The notes beneath the pieces are model-generated. The model worked only from the letters and a program-made list of their open reading frames with translations. It was not told the DNA's origin and made no database searches. A stretch of DNA of 32,964 bases from the NCBI GenBank assembly GCA_021816565.1, contig JAKAXN010000003.1, positions 1 to 32,964 of the forward strand, written 5' to 3'. This DNA is from Actinomycetes bacterium (lineage in GTDB: Bacteria; Actinomycetota; Acidimicrobiia; Acidimicrobiales; Palsa-688). The translations under genes were made by a program, and so were the position numbers. This document shows positions 7,736 through 16,479 of this stretch, piece by piece (position 1 is the stretch's first letter; each line of letters starts with the position of its first letter).

Positions 7736-8940
7736 GCTGGACCCACGAGGACGGCGGTCCCCGCCGGTTGCAGCGCGTCCCGGGACGGCTGGGTGCCGGC
7801 GACGGCGGGACCGGGCTGCAGGTCACCACCCGGATCGACCCGGTGGCCACCATGGTCGTCAGCGACGGGACCGACACGTTCCTGCTGCGCCACGGCTTCG
7901 GCGACGGGGCCACCGCCACCGTGGAGCGCATCGACCCGCTCACCCTGGAACCGCTCTCCCGCTCCGTCGAGCTCCCGGGCGGTCCGGTGTGGCCGGGTGG
8001 GATGGCCGTGAGCGGACCGGACACCTTGCACGTGGTCTTCGGCCGCCACGCCCACCGCCTCGACCGGGAGCTGCAGGTGCGGGCCGGGCGGGAGTTACCC
8101 CGCCAACGCCCCTACAACAGCTTCGTACCCCTCGCCGACGGCCACCTGGCGACCAAGGACTTCGGCGGGTCGCTCCCCGGCGCCCCTGTCGCCCCCGCCG
8201 ATCGACGCCCCTGCGAGCTGGTGGTGCTCGACCCGCTCACCCTCGACATCGTGGCCCGCCTGGAGCTGCCCGAGGCGTCCATCGCCCGGCTTTCGGCCGA
8301 TGGCGACACCGTCTACGTGGTCGGCGACAGCAGCCTCATGCGGGTGCACTGGGACGGTCGTCGCCTGGCCCTCGACCCCGACTTCCGTGCCGTCTACCGC
8401 AGCATGGCCGGCCAGACCTACGGCTGGGACTGCGTCCTGGCCGCCGGGGCGGCATGGTTCCTGGACAACGGGGACGGCGCGGAGCGCTTCAACGGTTCGC
8501 TGCGCGGTCAGGGGGTCTCCACCGCCCCCCTGCACCTGGTGCGCGTCGAGCTGGACACCGCCGAGGTGACCTTGGTGGAGGTCGCCGACGGGCCGGGCGG
8601 CCTGGTCAGCAACCCGCCCCTGGTCGACGAGGCGCGCCGGGTGGTGGTGGGTTATGACAGCGGCCGGGGGGTCCTCTGCGGCTTCGACCTCGACACCCTG
8701 GAACGGCGCTGGGTCCGGGACCAGGACCACGCCAGCCACCTGCTGCTCTACGAGGAATCGGGGGAGCTGGTCACCGGTGACGGGACCCGGGTCGTGGTGC
8801 TCGACGGGGCCACCGGGGAGGAAATGGCCGCAGCCGACACCGGTCAGGGGATCCAGTCCGTGCTGTTCCCGGCCCCGGGGCCGGCCGGCAGCTTCTACAC
8901 CTGCTCGCTGGCGGGTGTCAGCAGGGTGCAAGTGGTCTGA
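7732..8940 (+). CDS. Beta-propeller-like protein (YncE/PQQ-like repeats)
   Basis: A 402-residue protein made mostly of short beta-strand repeats of the type 'dG.tVYVVGD.sLmRVhWDG' and 'ELVVLDPLTLDIVARLELP', typical of seven-bladed propellers of the YncE or quinoprotein-like group. No signal peptide is present and no catalytic motif is recognised. GTG at 7732 overlaps the sulfatase stop (GTGA), so it is the third gene of the operon. A function alongside the sulfatase, such as binding or a lyase/lactonase step, is possible but not shown by the sequence. Confidence 0.7.
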   Translation: MSWTHEDGGPRRLQRVPGRLGAGDGGTGLQVTTRIDPVATMVVSDGTDTFLLRHGFGDGATATVERIDPLTLEPLSRSVELPGGPVWPGGMAVSGPDTLHVVFGRHAHRLDRELQVRAGRELPRQRPYNSFVPLADGHLATKDFGGSLPGAPVAPADRRPCELVVLDPLTLDIVARLELPEASIARLSADGDTVYVVGDSSLMRVHWDGRRLALDPDFRAVYRSMAGQTYGWDCVLAAGAAWFLDNGDGAERFNGSLRGQGVSTAPLHLVRVELDTAEVTLVEVADGPGGLVSNPPLVDEARRVVVGYDSGRGVLCGFDLDTLERRWVRDQDHASHLLLYEESGELVTGDGTRVVVLDGATGEEMAAADTGQGIQSVLFPAPGPAGSFYTCSLAGVSRVQVV

Positions 8941-8971
8941 GGGTCTGCTCGGCCGGAATGGCGCTGGCCGG

Positions 8972-9754
8972 CTAGTGGATTCCGTCGTCGAGCACCGCTT
9001 GGAACTCGCTGAGTGCGTGCTGATCCCCGGAACGAACAATGCCGCGGTCAGCGCGGGTCCACACGAGCAGATCCAGGTCCTCTGCGGTTCCGGCGACGGT
9101 TGCATCGGGTCGGCCGCCGTCGACCCGCTCGCAGCCGACCTGGTTGTCGAAGCTCTGACCCCACGCCTGACCGGACCAGCGGAAGGTCCTAACCAGCCAG
9201 GTCTGATCTGTGTCGGTGGCCCTCAGCTCGACCGTAGCGGTGACGTGTCTCTCGACGTCAGTGGGGGCCCAGGCCCACATCACGTCGATCACGTGATCGA
9301 TCCCGTCGGCCGCCACCTCCTGTTCGATCGGACTGATCGGATGGCCGGCGGTCAACTCCGCATCGACGCGGTGCATCGTCGCTTCGTGGGTCTGCATCCG
9401 CCAGGTGAACCCGACCGTCTGGTCGGGGGGAAACCAGCTCCAGGCCGGCTCCGACGGATCACGACCTCCCAAGGCCGATAGCAGGTCGGCGGTGGCCTCC
9501 CGGCGAAGGTCCTGTAGCTGCACCGGGTCGTCAGGCAGGGCCGGCCGGCCCTCTTCCAGCTCGCCCACGGCGTCAGCGGTCAACCGGTCACCGATGACCG
9601 CGGCCCAGTACTGATGGACCCGAATGAGATGTTTCAGCAGGTCGGCGGCGTTCCACTCCGGGCATGTCGGCACCCTCGCTCCAGGGTCGGTACCGACAAG
9701 CACGGCGCCGAAACGATCCGACTCGACCTGGATGTGACGCCCGCGATCGATCAC
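8972..9754 (-). CDS. Maleylpyruvate isomerase (MDMPI)-like, mycothiol-dependent family protein
   Basis: A 260-residue protein matching the TIGR03083-type family. The N-terminal DinB-like bundle carries VPTCPEWNAADLLKHL, whose 'CPgW....L..H' pattern is the family hallmark, and a second His at THEATMHRVDAE, giving the metal-binding set. The C-terminal 100 residues form the usual SCP2-like domain (ATVELRATDTDQTW through VAGTAEDL). Members use mycothiol as a cofactor, which fits an actinobacterial host. The gene converges with the propeller gene; their stops are 31 bases apart. No operon partner is visible. Confidence 0.85.
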   Translation of the reverse strand: MIDRGRHIQVESDRFGAVLVGTDPGARVPTCPEWNAADLLKHLIRVHQYWAAVIGDRLTADAVGELEEGRPALPDDPVQLQDLRREATADLLSALGGRDPSEPAWSWFPPDQTVGFTWRMQTHEATMHRVDAELTAGHPISPIEQEVAADGIDHVIDVMWAWAPTDVERHVTATVELRATDTDQTWLVRTFRWSGQAWGQSFDNQVGCERVDGGRPDATVAGTAEDLDLLVWTRADRGIVRSGDQHALSEFQAVLDDGIH

Positions 9755-9912
9755 CGAGCCGACAGTACAGCCCCGGTCCCTGGGGGGGTGACCATCAGGC
9801 GAATGGACACAGGCGCGGTGACGGCCCCAGACGATCCTCTGCGGTCAGTCCGGGTAGCGACCAGAAACTCATCCGCTCCCCTACCGACTCGCTCCCGCCC
9901 GGAGCCACGAGC

Positions 9913-10287
9913 ATGATCACCCTCGACATGGCTGGCCGGCCCCAGGGCTACGGATGGAACGAACCGGACCTCGAGCAGTGGGCCCACGACCAGGGCCTCG
10001 ACGCAGAGATCACCTCCGAAGACTTTCGCGGCGATGAAGGGGACCGGGAGCCCATGCACACCTCGCCTAGGTGGCGTTCGGACGGACCCGCCCCGCCGAG
10101 GTCGCCGCAGCCGGGCAGAAGGTGGTTTGGCGCCTGGCCCGCCGGGCGTACCAGCAGTCGGCAGCACCGGATAGGGCGGCGCCAGCCAGGCGCACCAGGC
10201 GCCTCGCGCCGCGCCAGCCGCCGGCCCGCTCGATGTCTGCGGGGGCGGCGGGGCTCATGGGAAGCGGGCGCCGCTCGTCGACATTGA
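9913..10287 (+). CDS. Possible small protein, unknown
   Basis: ATG 9913 follows GGAG at 8 bases. The first 50 residues (MITLDMAGRPQGYGWNEP and on to EITSEDFRGDEGDREP) look like real protein with acidic, balanced composition; beyond about position 10070 the frame becomes rich in Arg, Pro and Ser, like non-coding GC-rich DNA. It may be a 50-residue remnant whose 3' end was lost. No family recognised. Confidence 0.3.
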   Translation: MITLDMAGRPQGYGWNEPDLEQWAHDQGLDAEITSEDFRGDEGDREPMHTSPRWRSDGPAPPRSPQPGRRWFGAWPAGRTSSRQHRIGRRQPGAPGASRRASRRPARCLRGRRGSWEAGAARRH

Positions 10288-11013
10288 CCGTGCGAAGGGC
10301 GTTGTTGCGATGGGCGGTGCGGAGATGGTCGGCGTACGCAGCGTGTCCGGCGCCTGTCCCGCCGGTGACCGGGCGCGGCGACGCCCCGGCCGTGCCGCGA
10401 CCGGCCGGCGCAGAGTCGGCCGACACTCGGCCGGGTGGACGAATCGGCAGGGCCCGGGGACGGGGCGGCCGCTCCGGGGCCGCTTCTAGGCCTCTCTCCC
10501 CCGCCTGTTCCTACTCCCCATTTGTTTGGGCAACTCTCCCGCTAGGGCCTGGGGGGTGATGGATAGCGGCGGGTGCTCGCCGGGGCGGACCGGGCGCAGC
10601 GCGACGTTGCGGCGGGTCTGCTGGCGGTGTGCCGTGTAGCTCACCGCCTCGACCGTCGGGCGTCGTCTGCCAGCGCAGTCTCCATCGCGGCGACGCCCGA
10701 CCCAGAAGACGCGCCGGGCCACCCACTGCTTGTACGGCCGGACCGGTGCCGATGCTCAACGGTGGACGGATGGGAAGCACCGGTCGGGCCGAAGGGCTTT
10801 CCAGGCCTTCATATCCCCCCTGTTCGGCCGCATCGAGGCGCTCCCCCGACTTGCGGAAGATTCCAGGGGGGACTCTCTCTCCGCTCTCGAGCGGGAACGA
10901 ACCCGGTTGGGCACGTTCCACGGCCGTTCTCCTCACCGGCGGGGCGCTTCCCCGCCGCTCGGTGAGCGTATCCAGCTGACGGGACAACCGCTGTCTCGTC
11001 GGGCACTGTCCGC
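10074..11013. other. Gene-poor stretch with a diverged internal repeat
   Basis: No convincing gene is seen on either strand in these 940 bases. Positions about 10255-10320 and 10555-10625 on the plus strand are alike (shared pieces include GTTGCG and GACCG at matching spacing). Read on the minus strand the two copies give related peptides, RNNALRTV..DERRPLP and RNVALRPV..GEHPPLS, so they may be remains of a duplicated small gene family. Short hairpins occur near 10940-10970. Confidence 0.35.
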
Positions 11014-12768
11014 TCAGCGAGACCGGGCGAGCCGGCCGGGCCGCCTGCCGGTGTCTGTGTCGTTGCTTCGCGTCTGGACCCCGTTTACGAATGTGGCGAG
11101 GTAGCCCTCGGCGGACTGCAGGATCCTGCTCGCCCCGGCAGGCAGGTCGTGGCGTAGCTCCGGGCGACGGATCCGGAGAGACTCGAAGTCGATCACGTTG
11201 AGATCGGCGCGCTTGCCCGCCGTCACGGAACCCCGGTCATCGAACCCGTACAGCGCAGCGTTGCCGCCGCTGAGCTTGTGGACGAGCAGCTCGATCGGCA
11301 GTAGCTCACCGACCTGACGATCGCGGGCCCAGTGCGTGAGATGGAACGTCGATGCCGAGCAGTCGGAGATGAGGTTCACGTGGGCGCCGGCATCGCTGAG
11401 GCCCGTGACGGTGTTCGGATCGAGGAGCATCTCCCGGCACACCTCGAGGTTGCCGCCGACGTAGTTCGACCCGAGCACGGCGTAGAACGCAGTGCCGTTG
11501 TCGGCGAGGAGCAGGTCGTACATGTGGGCGACCGGGTCGAGACCGGAACCCAGCGCTTGCGCGAATACCGAGGAGCCGAGCTCAGGCTCGTATTCCACTG
11601 GTTCGCTGAGGGGGAATGTGACCGGCAGGGCATTGGCGAAGAGGCTGATCAGCACCGCGACGCCGCGTGTCAGGCCCTCGGTGGAGTCGGCTTCGGCGAG
11701 GATCGCATCTCTCACCTCGGGCCGGCGCATCTCGGCGACCCGCTCGGCGAGGGGAAGATCGGCGATCTTGCGATAAGTCGGGCGCGCCATGAAGAGGTGG
11801 TAGGCGTCGAGACTCGTCATCACCGTGACCGAGCGCGGGATCACCTGGGGCCGCAACACGGCGCCGTCCGCCGTGCTCGTCCGAGCCGCTTCGAGGACGA
11901 GCCGCCAGTTATCCGGGTCCTCGAAGATCTGCGCGACCGTGAATGTGACCGGCCGCCCACTGAACCGGGCCACGTCGACGAGCAGGGGCACCTCCTCGAG
12001 CATCGTCGCCTTCTCGCCGCCCAATCCACCGAGGCTACCGATGGTCCCTGCAACGATGGCCTCGAACACGCCGCGACCGGCGGCCTTCAGTGCTCCGGCG
12101 ATCGCCATCAGTTCCTCGTCCGCCGCGAAGGTGCCGGGAACCTCGCGCCCGGACTTCGAGCGGTGGCCGATGGTACGAGACGTCGAAAAGCCCACTGCCC
12201 CGGCTCCCAGCGCCGCCTCGACCAGCCGGGCCATCTCGGCCAGGTCGTCGGCCGTCGCATCTTCGTTGGCCGCACCACGCTCGCCCATCACGTAGAAGCG
12301 CACGGCGCCGTGAGCGATCTGGGCGGCGATGTCGAGGGCGTAGCGACGCTGGCTGAGGACGTCGAGGTACTCCTCGAATGTCTCCCACCGACCCCAGGGC
12401 ATCCCCGCCGTGAGGGCTGTCCCCGGGATGTCCTCCACCCCTTCCATCAAATCGATGAGCGCATCGTGGTCCGTAGGGCGCACGGGCGCGAACCCGACCC
12501 CGCAGTTGCCCATTACGAGCGTGGTCACACCGTTGCTCGCCGACGGCTCCATCACCTCGTCCCAAGTGACCTGCCCGTCGTAATGGGTGTGGACGTCAAC
12601 CCACCCCGGCGTCACGAGCGCACCGTCGGCAGCGACGGTCTGGCGCGCCGCTTCAGTCAGACGACCGACCTCGACGATCACCCCATCGCGCACGCCGACG
12701 TCAGCCGAGTACGGCGCCCGCCCGGTGCCGTCCACCACGGTGCCGCCGGCAATAAGGACGTCGAGCAT
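11014..12768 (-). CDS. N-acyl-D-amino-acid deacylase (amidohydrolase family)
   Basis: A 584-residue amidohydrolase. The N-terminal beta-sandwich strand (LIAGGTVVDGTGR) leads into the metal motif GWVDVHTHYDGQ, where the two His bind the first metal; GNCGVGFAP follows, typical of D-aminoacylases; GLSDAGAHVN near residue 460 provides the catalytic Asp, and GKRADLNVIDF closes the sandwich. The family hydrolyses N-acyl-D-amino acids or related cyclic amides. ATG 12768 is preceded by AAGGGGGAG, a strong ribosome binding site. It diverges from a TetR gene 63 bases away that likely controls it. The exact substrate is not known. Confidence 0.9.
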   Translation of the reverse strand: MLDVLIAGGTVVDGTGRAPYSADVGVRDGVIVEVGRLTEAARQTVAADGALVTPGWVDVHTHYDGQVTWDEVMEPSASNGVTTLVMGNCGVGFAPVRPTDHDALIDLMEGVEDIPGTALTAGMPWGRWETFEEYLDVLSQRRYALDIAAQIAHGAVRFYVMGERGAANEDATADDLAEMARLVEAALGAGAVGFSTSRTIGHRSKSGREVPGTFAADEELMAIAGALKAAGRGVFEAIVAGTIGSLGGLGGEKATMLEEVPLLVDVARFSGRPVTFTVAQIFEDPDNWRLVLEAARTSTADGAVLRPQVIPRSVTVMTSLDAYHLFMARPTYRKIADLPLAERVAEMRRPEVRDAILAEADSTEGLTRGVAVLISLFANALPVTFPLSEPVEYEPELGSSVFAQALGSGLDPVAHMYDLLLADNGTAFYAVLGSNYVGGNLEVCREMLLDPNTVTGLSDAGAHVNLISDCSASTFHLTHWARDRQVGELLPIELLVHKLSGGNAALYGFDDRGSVTAGKRADLNVIDFESLRIRRPELRHDLPAGASRILQSAEGYLATFVNGVQTRSNDTDTGRRPGRLARSR

Positions 12769-12831
12769 CGCTCCCCCTTGTTTTCCGGGTCAAGTATCCT
12801 TGGAGACCCAGTCTGAGACGGAGTATCACAC
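12769..12831. promoter_or_regulatory. Divergent control region, deacylase / tetR
   Basis: This 63-base gap contains AGTATC twice (12793-12798 and 12822-12827) as a direct repeat 29 bases apart, and a short palindrome GTCTGAGAC (12811-12819). TetR binding here is likely from the arrangement, but no single site stands out. Confidence 0.4.
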
Positions 12832-13434
12832 ATGGACCAGCGGACACGCAAGCGGGCGGACACCCGAGCCGCCCTCTACGACGCGGCGATCAAGTTACTG
12901 GTCCACCTCGACTACGACGACCTGACCGTCGAGCAGATCTGCCACGAAGCCGGCATCGGCCGGGCCACTTTCTTCCGGCACTTCGATGGCAAGTCGGGCC
13001 TGATCCGAGAGTTCAACCAGCGGCTGGCGGAGCGGGCTGAGCAGAAGCTGGAAGACCTCGGAGTGGGGGGGTCGGCTGGCGACCAACTCGGTGTGGTGCA
13101 GGAATGCGTCGCGGAGGCGTGGCTAGAGGCGCATCCTGGAGTCCGCAAGATGGGTCTCGACGCAGCGCGCGTGATGGACCCGAGTGGTCGCGACGTCCAT
13201 CCCGAGCTGTTGGCACTCGTCATCGCAATCGTCCGCGAAGGCCTCACTTCGGGTGAGCTCACGAGCGCGCTCGCCCCCGAATTGGTCGCCTTCCTCGTGG
13301 TCGCCCACCTTGTAGCGGCGACCGGCTACTGGTTCGGAGCACCCGCGAACGACCTCCGCGACCTCACCCGAGCCGCGCTCGACCAGTGTCTCCACGGATT
13401 GGAGCGAAACCCAGCGGCACCAATGTCTCAGTGA
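12832..13434 (+). CDS. TetR-family transcriptional regulator
   Basis: A 200-residue protein. Residues about 8-55 form the DNA-binding domain: TRAALYDAAIKLLVHLDYDDL, then TVEQICHEAGIGRATFFRHF as the helix-turn-helix, then DGKSGLI. The C-terminal part is helical (WLEAHPGVRK; LALVIAIVREGL; LVAFLVVAHLVAATGYWFG) and fits a TetR C-terminal dimer domain. It is divergent from the D-aminoacylase gene and probably controls it. ATG 12832 has no ribosome binding site, so translation from a leaderless message is possible. Confidence 0.88.
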   Translation: MDQRTRKRADTRAALYDAAIKLLVHLDYDDLTVEQICHEAGIGRATFFRHFDGKSGLIREFNQRLAERAEQKLEDLGVGGSAGDQLGVVQECVAEAWLEAHPGVRKMGLDAARVMDPSGRDVHPELLALVIAIVREGLTSGELTSALAPELVAFLVVAHLVAATGYWFGAPANDLRDLTRAALDQCLHGLERNPAAPMSQ

Positions 13435-13478
13435 TCTGGCGGCATCCGTCCCCCCGCTCGATCTGCGGGTACAGATTC

Positions 13479-13513
13479 TGGTGTCGGAGGGGGGACGTGC
13501 CCATCTGCGACAC
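13479..13513. repeat. tRNA-Leu 3'-end 18-mer with hairpin, copy 1
   Basis: TGGTGTCGGAGGGGGGAC (13479-13496) equals the last 18 bases (with CCA) of the tRNA-Leu at 31673-31690, same orientation. GTGTCG (13481-13486) can also pair with CGACAC (13508-13513). A closely similar 35-base unit lies at 14935-14969 on the other side of the fic gene. Confidence 0.6.
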
Positions 13514-13550
13514 ACCAGGCCGTCTTCGATCTGGCGACTTGACGGGCAAG

Positions 13551-13663
13551 ATACGAAAGGATCCTTCAATATCCTTGCGTTAGATCCCAGGGTGGGCAAA
13601 GATGTCCCTTACGAAAGGATCGCTGGTCTTCGTTTTGTACTGGTGAAGGAGTGAAAGGATCGG
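13551..13663 (+). promoter_or_regulatory. Repeated GAAAGGATC motifs upstream of fic
   Basis: ACGAAAGGATC occurs at 13553-13563 and 13611-13621, and TGAAAGGATC at 13652-13661. The first copy is part of an inverted pattern (AAGGATCCTT, then ATATCCTT). Three copies within 110 bases directly before a fic gene suggest a protein-binding array, but no promoter boxes are clear. Confidence 0.4.
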
Positions 13664-13689
13664 CCGACGCCCGAGTTCATCGCTCGCAT

Positions 13690-14888
13690 ATGGCTACGGT
13701 GCCCGCCGGGACCGCCGCCCGTTCCGCTATCAAGCGTTCGTCCCGGATCCCATCCGCGATTGGGACGGGCCGCTTGCCGGCCGCGCCGCCGAAGCCGTCG
13801 CTGCTGCGACAGCCGCCGTTCGAGAGCTCCAATCGGCAGGAGCGGCCCACGATCTCGAGACGCTGGCCGCCCCACTCCTGCGCTCAGAGGCGCTCGGTTC
13901 GTCGTTCATCGAAGGCTTACGGGCGTCGAACAAGCGCGTCGCCCTAGCTGCCTACGAACCACTCGTCGCCGATGTGACAGCGAGAGCCGTGCTCGGCAAC
14001 GTGCGCGCCATGGAGCAGGCAGTCGACCTCGGTACCGCTAAAGAGCGCTTCCGCGTCGACGATCTCCTTGACATCCATCGGACTCTCCTCGAAGGAACCT
14101 CCGAAGAGCGATATGCAGGTGTCGTTCGCAGCGACCAGAATTGGATCGGTGGACGAGGGCTGAGTCCCGTCGACGCCACCTTCGTCCCCCCTCCTGCGGG
14201 CCGCGTCCGCGATCTCCTCGAAGATCTCGTCGCGTTCGTGAACCTCGACGATCTGCCGGCCATCGCCCAAGCCGCGGTGGCTCACGCCCAGTTCGAGACC
14301 ATCCACCCTTTCGGCGACGGCAACGGACGCACCGGACGCTGCCTCATCCACGTCATTCTCCGCCGGCGCGGCCTCACGCCGTTTCTCGTACCACCCGTCA
14401 GCGTCGTGCTCGCCACCAACTCCCGCCGGTACATCACCGGCCTGGTCGACTTCCGCGAGGGACGGATCGACGACTGGATCGGCATCTTCGCCGACGCCAC
14501 CGCGGCAGCCGCTGCAGCGGCCACCCGACTTCGGACCCAAATCGACACGTTGCTCGACGACCTGATCGACCGGGCCGGATCGCCCCGGGCGGACTCCGTC
14601 GCCCGCAAAATCATCCGTGGTCTTCCAGCACAGCCGGTCGTCAACGCCGACACCGCCGCAGCGCGCCACGACGTCACCCCCACCGCAGCACGAGCTGCTC
14701 TCAACCGTCTCCAAGAGGCCGGAGTACTAGTGCCGACCCGTGTCGGTCGCCGCCGAGACCGGGAGTGGATCAGCGACGAACTGTTCCACCTCCTCGACGC
14801 GTTCGAGCACGACATCGGCCAAACCCATGGCGACGACGCACACTGGCCCGCGCCATCACCAACTCGTCCGCCCCGACATCAGGGCTGA
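13690..14888 (+). CDS. Fic-family protein (adenylyltransferase), N-terminus frameshifted
   Basis: The Fic core is intact: HPFGDGNGRTGR at 14304-14339 matches HPFx(D/E)GNGRxGR, whose His is catalytic for AMP transfer from ATP to a target protein. A Fic_N-type region precedes it (YQAFVPDPIRDW from 13728; SSFIEG at about 13899-13916). SSFIEG fits the (S/T)xxxE(G/N) inhibitory motif, so the protein would be auto-inhibited. The C-terminus resembles a winged helix (TPTAARAALNRLQEAGVLVP). The frame is open from 13647 but has no ATG, GTG or TTG until GTG 13974, inside the Fic_N region. ATG 13690 lies in another frame, so a frameshift near 13705-13725 is likely. Either this is a recent pseudogene or a sequence error; a shortened 304-residue protein from 13974 would lack the inhibitory motif. 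Confidence 0.75.
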
Positions 14889-14934
14889 TCGATTCGCGCA
14901 GGAACTTGAGCCGTCGCGTGGGGGTTCAACTCGG

Positions 14935-14969
14935 TGGTGTCGGAGGGGGGACTCTTCCACGTGCGACAC
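14935..14969. repeat. tRNA-Leu 3'-end 18-mer with hairpin, copy 2
   Basis: The same 18-mer as at 13479 occupies 14935-14952, and GTGTCG (14937-14942) pairs with CGACAC (14964-14969). Just before it, 14919-14930 reads GGGGGTTCAACT, resembling a tRNA T-arm on the plus strand. It lies 46 bases after the fic stop; copy 1 lies 44 bases after the upstream tetR stop. Confidence 0.6.
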
Positions 14970-14984
14970 GTGAGACCGTTACCC

Positions 14985-15101
14985 GTTACACCAGCCTCGA
15001 CGGTGCCACCGATGATCGTCGGCTGGGAGGCCCGTCGAAGGTGGAACATTCTGCTCGGCCTGACATGATGAGCGGCGAAGGGGGCTGAGAATGCAGATCG
15101 C
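14985..15101. repeat. 117-bp dispersed repeat, copy 1
   Basis: Runs from GTTACACCAGCC to CAGATCGC and matches 21885-22001 without gaps, with 11 differences in 117 by my count (about 91 percent). Its reverse complement ends in GGCTGGTGTAAC, which in style resembles ends of IS256-type insertion sequences, but no transposase is next to either copy. A plus-strand frame through it is open in both copies. Confidence 0.7.
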
Positions 15102-15147
15102 GGATTACAGGGCATTCCCGGCCCTCGGTCTCTTGGCGCGAGATGGA

Positions 15148-15783
15148 TCAGGCTGCGCTCTCCGGCACTGAGCAGATTGGGCTGTCGGGCTGTCGGGCCA
15201 GCTTGCGGGCCAGCAGGTCGAGGGTGCGGGCCAGGTCCTTGGCCAGCGGCTCTGCGGGCAATTTGGCAATGAGCACCCGGACGACCTCCCGGTAGAACCA
15301 CAGGGTCTCGTCGGGGGTGGCGTTGAACCGGCTGATCACGTCCGGGCCATGCCTTTCGATGTCGGCCAGGAGGGTGCGACAGTTGTGCAGCTTGTCGGCT
15401 GCAGCGACGAGGAGCACGGCTCGGTCGTCGCAGCCGCCCAGGTGCGCCAGGTAGCCCTCCTTCCGTTCCCGCCATGGGCCTTTAGGCACGGTCCCGGTCC
15501 CCGGTTCGGTGCAGGCCTCGACGATGCCAGCCACCCGACCGCCAAACCGTGCAGCTATCCGATCGAGGGTGCTTTGGCCACCGGCGTCCTCGTAGGCATC
15601 GTGGAGTAGTCCGGCGATGGCTGCATCCTCGTCCCCGCCGGCTTCCCACACCATGGCTGACACCGACATCAGATGGGTCAGGTATGGCACCTTGGTCGAT
15701 TTGCGGACCTGGTGGCGGTGCAGTTCCGCGGCCAGGTCCAGAGCGGCCAGGTACCGGTCGCTAAGAGGGACTCCGGATTCCAT
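15148..15783 (-). CDS. HD-domain protein (RelA/SpoT-like hydrolase domain)
   Basis: From ATG 15783 the protein has 211 residues. It contains the HD-domain set in order: a first His (AELHRHQVRKSTKVPYLTHL, with PYLTHL typical of SpoT-type domains), GLLHDAYEDAG carrying the HD pair with the following ED, and AADKLHNCRTLL with the last Asp. This is the pattern of metal-dependent phosphohydrolases of the SpoT/MESH1 group, which remove pyrophosphate from (p)ppGpp. No synthetase domain is attached, so it would be a stand-alone small hydrolase; the substrate is inference. An extended start at GTG 15894 overlaps the stop of the upstream small gene (GTGA), but the added 37 residues look non-conserved. 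Confidence 0.8.
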   Translation of the reverse strand: MESGVPLSDRYLAALDLAAELHRHQVRKSTKVPYLTHLMSVSAMVWEAGGDEDAAIAGLLHDAYEDAGGQSTLDRIAARFGGRVAGIVEACTEPGTGTVPKGPWRERKEGYLAHLGGCDDRAVLLVAAADKLHNCRTLLADIERHGPDVISRFNATPDETLWFYREVVRVLIAKLPAEPLAKDLARTLDLLARKLARQPDSPICSVPESAA

Positions 15784-15890
15784 GCCTGCCACTGTGCCAG
15801 GGACCGCAGGATGAGAGCCGAACGATGCTCCTAAGGAAGTCAAGGGGTCATTTCGCATCCGCCCTGATCTGCGTGCCTGTTCTGGCGCGC

Positions 15891-16160
15891 TCACGGCTCT
15901 GCGCCGGAACCTCCCTCGGTAAGGAGTTCCCGGGCTCGCTGGAGCATCCGCTGCTCTCCCCCTGACAGCCCGAACTGCTCCTGGCGAGTCTCCAAGCCCT
16001 CGACCGCAGTGCGAATGTTCTCAGGCTCACCCGTCCGGATGAGCCTCACCCACTCCTTGTAGCGGTCGATAGCTCGCACGTAACCATCGTCGCGCCTGAG
16101 CGGCTCGGTATGCGTCCTCGAACGAGGAGTTCGACTTCCCGTTGAGATCTTTGATCGCAT
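15891..16160 (-). CDS. Small helical protein, unknown, probably frameshifted
   Basis: The last 60 residues (YKEWVRLIRTGEPENIRTAV and on to the end) look like genuine, charged helical protein. The N-terminal part in the same frame (STGSRTPRSRTHTEP) does not, while a neighbouring frame reads NAIKDLNGKSNSSFEDAYRA into the same point near 16095. A one-base shift would join them. It may be translationally coupled to the HD gene. Family not recognised. Confidence 0.4.
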   Translation of the reverse strand: MRSKISTGSRTPRSRTHTEPLRRDDGYVRAIDRYKEWVRLIRTGEPENIRTAVEGLETRQEQFGLSGGEQRMLQRARELLTEGGSGAEP

Positions 16161-16200
16161 TTTGGGCGCGGTCACGAGCGGGACAGGCAAGACTGGCTAC

Positions 16201-16398
16201 ATGCCAATCCGACGCAATGCCGCTGGCGAGATCACGGGTTGGTTCCTCTACGAGGACGATCCCGACCTCGAGACGCTCTCCGACGATGACCGCTCCCGCT
16301 GGCCGCAGCTTGCCGAGCTCGCTGACCCCGGCAAGGAACTCAGGCAAGCTCGCCCCGATGCTCCGGAGGGCCCAACCGGCGCCCCGGATAGCGCATAG
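16201..16398 (+). CDS. Small acidic protein, unknown
   Basis: A 65-residue frame from ATG 16201 with natural-looking sequence (MPIRRNAAGEITGWFLYEDD, then DPDLETLSDDDRSRWPQLAEL). No ribosome binding site is obvious. It is divergent from the small gene at 15891-16160 and the two would share upstream DNA. Function unknown; a phage- or island-type small protein is possible. Confidence 0.5.
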   Translation: MPIRRNAAGEITGWFLYEDDPDLETLSDDDRSRWPQLAELADPGKELRQARPDAPEGPTGAPDSA

Positions 16399-16479
16399 CG
16401 CCGAGTATGGCGTGGCCTGCCCGTGGTGGCGAACGTAGGACGCGAGGCGCGGGATTGATCTTTCTGCGCTCGCTGCGGG

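Noticed and set aside
11332..12816. A 494-codon plus-strand frame opposite the deacylase
   Set aside because: Low-character His/Arg/Glu-rich sequence; the minus strand encodes a complete amidohydrolase.
13479..14969. Integron attC-type cassette
   Set aside because: No core sites of the GTTRRRY/RYYYAAC type in the right places and no integron integrase in the window.
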